A DNA stretch of 44,199 bases, from positions 1 through 44,199 of the forward strand of contig CYKH01000787.1 in NCBI GenBank assembly GCA_001460835.1, read 5' to 3'. The position numbers were made by a program, and so were the translations under genes. Positions within the stretch are counted from its first letter, which is position 1, and each line of letters begins with the position of its first letter. Shown piece after piece: positions 37,852 to 44,199 of this stretch. The notes beneath the pieces are model-generated. The model saw nothing but the letters and a program-made list of their open reading frames with translations. It was not told where the DNA came from and did no database searches. This stretch comes from Bodo saltans (taxonomy: Eukaryota > Euglenozoa > Kinetoplastea > Eubodonida > Bodonidae).

Positions 37852-38583
37852 ATGGCAGCACCATCGAGCGGCACAAGTAGCACCACCGCCACCACCAGGT
37901 CGTCATCATTGTCATGCAGGGTTGTCACATTTCACACCACTGCTGGAGCTTTTTCCATCGAGCTCTATGACACTTACGCGCCGCGCCTCACACATCATAT
38001 GTACGAATTGGCGAAGAGCAACGCGTACAACAACACGCTCTTTCACAAATTGGTTCCCGGCCAATATCTTCAAGGTGGCGCAGCGACGCTGTCACCTTCG
38101 TCAACAGCTGGCAGCACCACAGCCACGACAAGCGCTGCAAGAAAGCAACATTTGCTCTCCGTATTTCAGGATGATGAGATTCACTCGAGCCTGCGCTTCA
38201 CCGGTGCCGGCATCGTCGGGTTCGCAAGTGCTGGCCCAGATCTCAACAGTTCTCAGTTCTTTATCACTCTTGCACCACAACCGAAGTTTGATGGCGTATT
38301 CTCAGTCATAGGACGTGTCTCCAGCGGAATGAAGGTGCTGCAGACGTTGTCAACTCAGTACCAGGTGGACCCCTCGACTTCGGCTCCGTACAACCCGATT
38401 CGAATCTCCCACTGCTCGTGCGGCGTGTATCCAAGGCAACGGCGGCCTCACGTTGTTGCGTCTGAGGAAAGAAAACGTGCTAGAGATGAGGAGGAGGTGA
38501 ACGGACCAATCGATTCTCTCACAAACAGCAGCGAGTGTGCAACAGTTTTCAAGCCACTGAAAATATTCTCCGCATACGCATGA
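37852..38583 (+). CDS. Cyclophilin-type peptidyl-prolyl isomerase, divergent active site
   Basis: 243 residues from the ATG at 37852, the start that makes sense of the fold; upstream codons look like leader. The cyclophilin core is clear: VVTFHTTAGAFSIELYDTYAP, FHKLVPGQYLQGG, GAGIVGFASAGPDLNSSQFF and FDGVFSVIGRV. The layout resembles single-domain PPIL1-like cyclophilins with an extra Ser/Ala insert (about 80-103) and a basic C-terminal tail. Key residues differ. The catalytic Arg of FHR is Lys (about 66), the Phe of GFM is Gln, and the Trp before LDGK is replaced. Isomerase activity and cyclosporin binding are therefore doubtful; it may be a spliceosomal or scaffold cyclophilin. No targeting signal seen. 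Confidence 0.88.
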   Translation: MAAPSSGTSSTTATTRSSSLSCRVVTFHTTAGAFSIELYDTYAPRLTHHMYELAKSNAYNNTLFHKLVPGQYLQGGAATLSPSSTAGSTTATTSAARKQHLLSVFQDDEIHSSLRFTGAGIVGFASAGPDLNSSQFFITLAPQPKFDGVFSVIGRVSSGMKVLQTLSTQYQVDPSTSAPYNPIRISHCSCGVYPRQRRPHVVASEERKRARDEEEVNGPIDSLTNSSECATVFKPLKIFSAYA

Positions 38584-39359
38584 TGTTTTTTCTTTTTCCC
38601 GCCTGTTGATAAGCGATGAGGAGAGCTTACGATCATCACTGCTCACGCGAGAGCCTTCTACCGAACGTGGCTATCGTTTTTCCGTTTCTACTCCATTCCA
38701 CAAAGCGAACTTAGGCATTCACAAGTAGACTTTTATCATAGGCACACCCTCTCACATTTTCAAATGTTCGTAGGTTTCTGCAACCAAGTTCCCCGTCATT
38801 CGGCACGAGGACCGAAGTAAGAGCGGTTCGGACCACCGTAGTAGCTGCCCGAGTAGCCGCGTTGCGAATGCTACCGTAAAACCACGTGCCGCTCAGGCTG
38901 GATTTCAACATTTTTCTCAGTTGTGGTTTGTGTAGCAGCGGCGTACGGTGTGGGTAGTTTGCTCGATCTTGTGATCCCCATCGCCATACGTGTTGTAGAT
39001 CCATCGTTCATAGCAGCTGCGGCGGCCACCACCGCGCCACCCCCTACAGCAGCACCTTCAGGTGATAGCGAACTTCTACTGCCTTCGAGTCAAGGGCCCG
39101 CTCGGTTAGCTAGCGGAAGTCAAAAGGGCGGTGATCGGTCAAGAGGGAAACAAAGTGCTAACCAGGGTGAAAAGTTGGATTGAGGCTAACGAGAGGGAAT
39201 GTTGTTATTTTCGTTTGCATTTCTTTTTAACGTGTGCTATTCCTAAGGAAAAAAAAAAAAATACACTGTCTTAGAGTAAATGTGTGTTTACATTTCGGAT
39301 GTTTACTCCCATTTTATTTCTCCCATTTCGAAGAATTGTAGAGAGAAATAAATAGAGAC
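38584..39359 (+). other. Long spacer containing a doubtful small gene
   Basis: 776 bases between the cyclophilin and Yip1-like genes. A pyrimidine-rich stretch with AGs (about 38673-38742) sits just before an ATG at 38764, which suggests a small gene here, described separately. A 13-base A run lies at 39249-39261. The last part (39300-39359) is the leader of the next gene, with a T/C tract near 39306-39330. Confidence 0.5.
38764..39183 (+). pseudogene. Possible small membrane protein gene with a broken frame
   Basis: ATG 38764 opens 18 codons (MFVGFCNQVPRHSARGPK) before a TAA. The same frame re-opens at 38857 and runs to a stop ending at 39183, encoding a clear hydrophobic segment (FFSVVVCVAAAYGVGSLLDL) and a Ser/Ala/Pro-rich tail. 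In the interval another frame reads VRAVRTTVVAARVAALRMLP, an Arg/Ala/Val-rich composition seen in mitochondrial presequences. A protein of about 140 residues with two compensating indels would explain all three pieces. Alternatively there is no gene here. No homologue recognised. Confidence 0.3.
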
Positions 39360-40337
39360 ATGAGCGATCCATTCAGCAGCGGTGGCAACGGTGGGGCAGG
39401 GTTCTACAACAACAACAATAATAACATCGGCGGCATCGGCAACCAGGCGTACAGACCTGGGGGGATGATGGGCTCGTCGTCTACTGTTCACATGCGGCAA
39501 CCAACGCCCCCACAGAGTTTCCAGGTGAATACCTCCCCAAGTACTGGATTTCACGGACAGGATCCTTTCGGCGGAGGCGGCGGTGCACATGGCGTGAGCG
39601 TTGGTGGCGGAGATGGTTTCTACGCGCACCCTACTTCAGGCGGCCACTCCTCGCAACAACAGTTCTTATCAAGAAGGTCGCCGCTGGAAGCGCCGCCGCC
39701 ACGTAGCAGGAGGTCTCAAGATCTCGGCCTAGGGATGATGAATGGATCAACTGGTGGGGGCAGCAGCGTGTCCAGCGCAGATATTCACAGAACTCGCTTT
39801 GGCTTCCCTGAGGATGACCTCCCCCTCCTGCAAGAGCTCGGTGTGTTCCCCCGCCACATTCAAGCGAAGGCGTTGGCAGTGCTGAACCCCTTCTCCCCTA
39901 ACTCGCCTGATGCAATGGAGGACATGGATCTGGCTGGTCCAGTGATGTTCGCTATCATTCTTGCCTTCTTGCTTTCCCTTCAAGGGAAGGTGCAGTTCAG
40001 TGCTATCTACGGCTTGAGCCTTTTGGGCATTGGGTTCGCCAAGATGCTCCTGACACTGATGTGCGACCAGCACGATGTCGCAGTTCAGTTTGTCGTGAGC
40101 ACCTTGGGCTACTGCCTCCTTCCGAATCTTGTGTTAGCTGCAGTTCAAACGTTCCAGTTTTGGCTCATCGGATCGCACACGGTCATCTTACCAGTGGCAT
40201 TTCTCGTCATCGGCTGGTCAGCGTGGTGCGCGACCACAATGTTTGTGCAGGCACTGGCGATGGACGCTCAGAAGTACTTGATCTTGTACCCCTGTGTGTT
40301 ATTCTACGCTGTGTTCGCTGCCTTGACGATTTTTTAG
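39360..40337 (+). CDS. YIPF5: Yip1-domain Golgi membrane protein, YIPF5/Yip1p type
   Basis: Yip1/YIPF5 proteins are five-pass ER-Golgi membrane proteins that work with Rab GTPases in COPII vesicle transport. The 325-residue protein has a disordered Gly/Asn/Gln/Ser-rich N-terminus (about 1-140), then the family sequence: EDDLPLLQELGVFPRHIQAK, ALAVLNPF, DLAGPVMFAIILAF (DLAGP at about 190-194), GKVQFSAIYGLSLLG, GYCLLP (about 250-255), IGWSAWCATTMFVQALAMDA and YLILYPCVLFYAVFAAL. Five hydrophobic segments can be counted, and the C-terminus ends directly after the last one, as in the family. The ATG at 39360 follows a T/C tract. The ARFRP1-like gene nearby also acts at the Golgi, but kinetoplastid gene order seldom reflects function. 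Confidence 0.92.
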   Translation: MSDPFSSGGNGGAGFYNNNNNNIGGIGNQAYRPGGMMGSSSTVHMRQPTPPQSFQVNTSPSTGFHGQDPFGGGGGAHGVSVGGGDGFYAHPTSGGHSSQQQFLSRRSPLEAPPPRSRRSQDLGLGMMNGSTGGGSSVSSADIHRTRFGFPEDDLPLLQELGVFPRHIQAKALAVLNPFSPNSPDAMEDMDLAGPVMFAIILAFLLSLQGKVQFSAIYGLSLLGIGFAKMLLTLMCDQHDVAVQFVVSTLGYCLLPNLVLAAVQTFQFWLIGSHTVILPVAFLVIGWSAWCATTMFVQALAMDAQKYLILYPCVLFYAVFAALTIF

Positions 40338-40638
40338 AGAGCGAAAGTGTTAGCAACAAAAGTATGGCGAGATACTTAGAGATGAAACGCCCCCTAGGTG
40401 GAGTTGTGTACGTTATGTTAGATCTGTGTGTGTGGCGTGTGTGCGAAAGAGGACAGCGAGAATGCGATGATAATGCCTTTCTCTCTCACTTTTTGTTTTG
40501 TTTGTGCTGTTTGCAACGAAAGTGTGCCGTTTTTTTTTTTTTCAAGCCTCATTCATTTTGGATTGAGAAATACGTGTGATTCGCTGATTTCGTTCTCACT
40601 TCGTATCATATGAGAAACTAAATAATAGTGTTGTGAAA
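40338..40638 (+). other. Intergenic region with trans-splice signal of the ORC gene
   Basis: About 300 bases. A 13-base T run (40530-40542) followed by CAAG places a candidate acceptor AG at 40545-40546. Nothing else recognisable; short reading frames here look random. Confidence 0.5.
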
Positions 40639-43015
40639 ATGTTCCTTCACGAATCTACAGAGTCGATTGTTGCGCAGTCGTCCCACTTGCAGCCTTCCCC
40701 CCACGAGAACGAAGAGGAATCCACCCCAGCAGCAGCGTCGCCCCTCGTGCAGCAGGAGCAGCAACATCACGAATTTGATGTCAATGGAAAGACTCTTCCA
40801 CCCTTAAGCGGTCGTGAAGTGGAGCATGCGGCGATTCAACAGTTCCTCACGGCCCACCTCGCGATGGACGACAACACGCACAACACTCACAACAGCGGCA
40901 ATACCAACGTCGGAGGGTGTGGACGAGTATTATTCCTCTGCGGCCCTTGTGGCGTGGGGAAGAGTACCACCGTGGCTCGCATCCTGCCACCACACCAATC
41001 GACCTCCTCGAGCACTGAGGCGGCATGCACATTGTCCAGTGGTGGTGGTGGTGGTGTCACAATTGACTGCAGAATTCAAGTCCCAATGGAGAGACTGTTC
41101 AACCCGAGCAGCCCATCATCTGCTCCCACATCCGCCGCCAGTGCCGCTGGCGCCGTTGCTCTGACGCGAACTGTTGAGCGGCAAATTCGACCAATTCACA
41201 TCAACTGTACTGATTTGACCGCGTCAAGCCTCATTGATGAAGTCGTTGCAAAGATGAGGTATCGGCAACGGAAGCAATCTGAAGTGCTGGCCGCCAAGGA
41301 AACTCTCCTTCGCAGCACGAGTATCCACAAGGAGGAGAAGTTCGCTGAGTCCCTCGATAAGCTGCTTGTCAAGCTGAACTACCCCTACCACCTGTCTTCT
41401 TCTTCTTTGAAGTTCACAGCGTGCGACGCAGCTGATGCGCAACGATTCCCTAGCGCCACTACAACAAGAGGCTCGACTGGGGGACGATCCAGCACATCGA
41501 GCACACGTTGCAAAGATGAGGTATCGGCAACGGAAGCAATCTGAAGTGCTGGCCGCCAAGGAAACTCTCCTTCGCAGCACGAGTATCCACAAGGAGGAGA
41601 AGTTCGCTGAGTCCCTCGATAAGCTGCTTGTCAAGCTGAACTACCCCTACCACCTGTCTTCTTCTTCTTTGAAGTTCACAGCGTGCGACGCAGCTGATGC
41701 GCAACGATTCCCTAGCGCCACTACAACAAGAGGCTCGACTGGGGGACGATCCAGCACATCGAGCACAACATCATCATCGTCCAGCAGCAGCGGCGGCGGG
41801 TCATCAGACGCCGCTGGTGGTACGACGACGCGCAGGGCTGAAACAGCACTTGCTGCGCTCTGGAAATCTGTACCACTACACGTCTTGGTACTCGACGAGG
41901 CGGACTCGAGCAGGTCCAGCGCAGTTCTACGAAATCTCTTCTACCTAGTGAAGCGTTGCCCATTTTGGTTTTCGATGATTTGCATTGCCAATAGTCGATG
42001 GCTGAACTACTTCCCTGCAGATGACCAACACGCTCCTGCTCATGTGCAAGTGGTCACATTTGACGCCTACAATGCGGACGTGCTGAGGAAGATCGGGGAA
42101 ATGGCAGCGGCAGAAGTGCATCAAGAGCGGAGGGCGAAGCGCCACCGAGAGAACGAGTCGAGCACAGCAGCAGAGGACGACGGTAAAGACGACGGCGCGG
42201 GTGCAATGCTCCTAGCACCCGCTGCTGCCGCATTCGCCGCCAAGACGGCAGTGCTCAACTTCGGTGGTGATGCCAGGAAAGTGAAGGAGCTTGTGCGTCG
42301 GGCCGCTGATCATCACGCAAACACCACGACGAGCTCAATCACTGCCACCGTCGTCGCACCACTCGAAACAAGTTGTGCTTCAGCGAAACCAGTTCGAGGG
42401 AGACCATCCAAAAAGCTTCGCGATGAGGTTAGCAACCCATCCACCACCAACGCTGCCACTTCTTGTTCCGTTTCGACGACACTATCGCTCAAGGATGTGA
42501 TGACTGCAGCGACGAGCACATCAAGGGTTCCCGCCAGCAGCGTCGTGGAGCGTCTCCCAGAGCACGCGACGTATGTTCTGTGCTGCATTGTTGTCATGGC
42601 ACGACGAAATGCACTCGCAGCTCACATGCATCGCTCCTCCGCTGTTGCACCAGGGCTCTCAGAACAACAGCAGCAACAACGCGCCATCGACTCCACTTCA
42701 ACTGTTGTGTTTGGAGCAAGTGGTGAAATGCGCCGCTTGGACGTGGAGCGGTGCTACAAGCGCCTGATGGCAGAGCTACGCCTTCCTCAGTGCAACCAGG
42801 GTGTTGTCACGTTCGCCTTGGAACTCCTGCAACTCAATGGTCTTATCTCCGATACAAAGACGTTTGTGTGCAGCGGGGAGTGGACGTTAGCGGAGCTGGA
42901 AACTGCTCTGGTGGCGAAGGGGACGGAATTGCTGAGTGATCAAGATCCGGGAACATCATCTCAAGCAACCAATAAATTTGCTGAAGTCTTTTACAGGCAG
43001 CGAGTGCTGTTTTGA
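40639..43015 (+). CDS. ORC1/CDC6-type AAA+ origin-recognition ATPase, frame-broken by duplication
   Basis: ORC1/CDC6 ATPases bind origins and help load the MCM helicase. The start is ATG 40639, two codons after an in-frame GTG. LSGREVEHAAIQQFLTAHL is the typical Orc1/Cdc6 lead-in, followed by Walker A GPCGVGKSTT (about 102-111). A duplicated block (41245-41767) shifts the frame, so the 5' frame ends at 41544 and the downstream frame takes over. It carries Walker B HVLVLDEADSS, the sensor-1 region FSMICIANSRWLNYF, a sensor-2/lid region around FGGDARKVKELVRRAADHH, and a C-terminal winged-helix-like part (DVERCYKRLMAELRLPQCNQ). Removing one 262-bp copy gives a single frame of about 704 residues. 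Ser/Thr/Ala-rich inserts make it longer than usual. Kinetoplastids have more than one such protein (ORC1/CDC6 and ORC1B), and I cannot tell which this is. Confidence 0.82.
41245..41767 (+). repeat. 262-bp tandem duplication that shifts the frame
   Basis: The block beginning GTTGCAAAGATGAGG at 41245 starts again at 41507, and I see no difference between the copies by eye. 262 is one more than a multiple of three, so the downstream part of the ORC-like gene is displaced by one frame. The two long frames (from 40639 and from 41435) coincide once 262 bases are subtracted. Confidence 0.95.
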
Positions 43016-43314
43016 TTTTGTTGCAGAAGGCTTCGTTGCAGCCCCGGACCCCCCGAGTCCACTTTTGCGCGCTACCAGGCCACATCAACACATAGATCTA
43101 CCTCATAGAGTTCTGAGCCACGAATGAAGGCAAACACGCACACCAATAAATTTCTGATAAAACATTATGGAGGGTACACCACGGCACACTGAAGAACTTT
43201 TATTTTTTGTCCGATTTCGCCAACGTTTTTACGCCGAAAAAAAAAGACGGACTACTATTACTACGCGCTATGTTACGGTCACCTTTTGTCTTGAGAGGTC
43301 ATGATGATAGCGTG

Positions 43315-43402
43315 ACGAGCCCGTCTACAGCGCGATCCGTCTACCAACGTCTTTTGCCCCCCTTTTTGAGTGCGCCCATCTGGTCGCTATAGACGGGCTC
43401 GT
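43315..43402. repeat. Inverted repeat with 18-bp arms
   Basis: ACGAGCCCGTCTACAGCG (43315-43332) is the reverse complement of CGCTATAGACGGGCTCGT (43385-43402) at 17 of 18 positions, with a 52-base loop. As RNA this would be a strong GC-rich stem in the 3' UTR or spacer between two genes. Function unknown: it could be an RNA structure, a remnant of a small inverted-repeat element, or chance. Confidence 0.8.
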
Positions 43403-43528
43403 ACGGTAGCTTTTGATCTCACAGACACACAAAGACAAACCTCACCTCACTCAAAACCCATGTTGGAAACCCGAACACAACGAGAACTGATAAACACCTC
43501 CTGAAGATCCATTTTTCAAGAAACAATA

Positions 43529-43580
43529 TTTTGTTTGTTTCATTTCTTTTCTTTCAAAAAAAACACAATAAAGCGGTCAG
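43529..43580 (+). promoter_or_regulatory. Pyrimidine tract and acceptor of the eL38 gene
   Basis: A T/C-rich stretch (about 43529-43555) is followed by AGs at 43572-43573 and 43579-43580. The first ATG after them is 43596. Either acceptor gives a very short leader, as is common for ribosomal protein mRNAs in kinetoplastids. Confidence 0.55.
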
Positions 43581-43595
43581 CCCCTCCACATCATC

Positions 43596-43844
43596 ATGCC
43601 CCGTGAGATTAAGGACCTTAAGGAGTTCCTCTCCATCTGCTCCCGCAAGGACGCTCGCTGCGTGAAGGTGAAGAAGAACCTCTCCGTGACCAAGTTCAAG
43701 GTCCGCTGCAGCAAGTACCTCTACACCCTGGTTGTCGCCGACAAGAAGAAGGCTGACAAGATCCAGAAGTCCATCCACCCCACCGTCAAGCAGGTGCTTG
43801 TGACTGCCCGCAGCCACGCCAAGACCAACACTGCCACCAAGTAA
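43596..43844 (+). CDS. RPL38: 60S ribosomal protein eL38
   Basis: Structural protein of the large cytosolic ribosomal subunit. The 82-residue length and the sequence match the eL38 family along the whole chain: [20 protein letters not shown] at the start, then [20 protein letters not shown] and a C-terminal region ending with Ala, Lys and Thr. Codon use is strongly biased: every Lys codon I read is AAG, and C- or G-ending codons dominate. It differs visibly from the neighbouring genes, as expected for a highly expressed gene. The gene is complete, with a short leader behind a T/C tract. Confidence 0.97.
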   Translation: MPREIKDLKEFLSICSRKDARCVKVKKNLSVTKFKVRCSKYLYTLVVADKKKADKIQKSIHPTVKQVLVTARSHAKTNTATK

Positions 43845-44139
43845 AGAACTCTTTGAGATTTCTTCTAGGATGGCTGACTGCAATCTTTGTGTAGTTTTTT
43901 TAGTGTTTCCAACTCCAAAAAAGAAGAAATAATTATCTCAGTGCTCTAACTTATTTTACTGGAAGAAGCACAAGCTTTTTTTCTTGCCTTTGCCCCTTAA
44001 CCTCCCTGGACAAAAGAAAAAAAGAGGGCGCATAGAATCTCGCCATCTCAAAAGGAACAATAATTATCGACACAATCATCGTCCCCCCTGCTACAGTATC
44101 CACATTTTTCTCACCTCGTATCAACATCACACAACTACA
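43845..44139 (+). other. Spacer between eL38 and the truncated last gene
   Basis: 295 bases of AT-rich 3' UTR and leader. Pyrimidine tracts (43974-43986 and 44103-44118) precede the next ATG. No further gene seen. Confidence 0.5.
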
Positions 44140-44199
44140 ATGGGGAACAATCAAGCCTCGGCCATTCGAGGTCAATTCGACACGTTGGAATTGCGTGAG
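44140..44199 (+). CDS. Start of a gene cut by the window end
   Basis: The first 20 codons read MGNNQASAIRGQFDTLELRE and run off the window. Gly at position 2 followed by small polar residues permits N-myristoylation. The beginning resembles calcineurin-B-like and related EF-hand proteins (MGN, then a short lead into a helix), but 20 residues are too few to assign a family. The ATG follows a T/C-rich stretch with CTCACC and CACAC, consistent with a trans-spliced leader. Confidence 0.5.
   Translation, partial: MGNNQASAIRGQFDTLELRE

Larger units (their letters stand above)
43016..43595 (+). other. Intergenic region, 580 bases, with an inverted repeat
   Basis: Spacer between the ORC-like gene and eL38. 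It holds the inverted repeat described separately, an A run near 43240-43248 and, at its end, the T/C tract and AG used by the eL38 mRNA. Short reading frames here have no protein character. Confidence 0.5.

Noticed and set aside
43301-43310. ATGATGA resembling a C box of a C/D snoRNA
   Set aside because: No D box at a suitable distance and no terminal stem around it; kinetoplastid C/D snoRNAs are under about 100 bases.
1-44199. CRISPR arrays, bacterial operons, insertion sequences, tRNA genes, spliced-leader RNA genes, retroelements
   Set aside because: I looked for direct-repeat arrays, transposase or reverse-transcriptase motifs and tRNA B-box sequences and found none that hold up.

Overview
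The window is eukaryotic nuclear DNA from a kinetoplastid flagellate, most likely a free-living bodonid such as Bodo saltans. That assignment is inferred from gene style, not from a database match. Every supported gene lies on the + strand, no gene needs an intron, and intergenic gaps are short. Most starts sit just downstream of a pyrimidine tract followed by AG, the signature of spliced-leader trans-splicing inside one polycistronic unit. Proteins carry long Ser/Thr/Gln/Asn/Ala-rich inserts, and there are large multi-membrane surface-type proteins that look like lineage-specific families.

Layout. 0.2-8.5 kb: a protein kinase with all catalytic motifs, followed by a very large pseudokinase-like protein. 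8.7-14 kb: a small protein with two possible RRM-like folds and a 1440-residue coiled-coil protein with UBA/CUE-like segments. 14.3-15.2 kb: a palmitoyl-protein thioesterase (PPT1 type) interrupted by two stops. 15.5-20.7 kb: two tandem NHL beta-propeller membrane proteins, the first decayed and the second intact. 21-26 kb: one large unrecognised gene broken by a 94-bp tandem duplication and a 300-N gap. 26.2-31.2 kb: a large glycoprotein-like membrane protein in three same-frame pieces. 31.8-36.5 kb: two unrecognised proteins. 36.7-40.3 kb: an ARFRP1-type small GTPase, a cyclophilin with an altered active site, a doubtful small membrane ORF and a Yip1/YIPF5-type Golgi protein. 40.6-43 kb: an ORC1/CDC6-type AAA+ ATPase broken by a 262-bp duplication. 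43.6-43.8 kb: ribosomal protein eL38. The window ends in the first 20 codons of another gene beginning MGNNQAS.

Most neighbours are functionally unrelated, as is normal in kinetoplastid polycistrons. Possible functional pairings are the kinase with the pseudokinase, and the two Golgi-trafficking proteins (ARFRP1-like and Yip1-like), which lie about 1.7 kb apart.

The strongest signal is structural. Four near-identical head-to-tail duplications (about 606, 94, 159 and 262 bp) lie inside coding regions. Two of them shift the frame, and in both cases removing one copy restores a single long gene. In the 94-bp pair all three differences are synonymous in each copy's own frame, which points to two alleles joined end to end by the assembler rather than real out-of-frame duplications. 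Several other genes (the thioesterase, the 26-31 kb membrane protein, the small ORF at 38.8 kb) show short out-of-frame stretches flanked by coding in the same frame. I found no convincing evidence of a new biological system. The most promising biology is the kinase/pseudokinase pair and the NHL-propeller multi-membrane receptor-like family.
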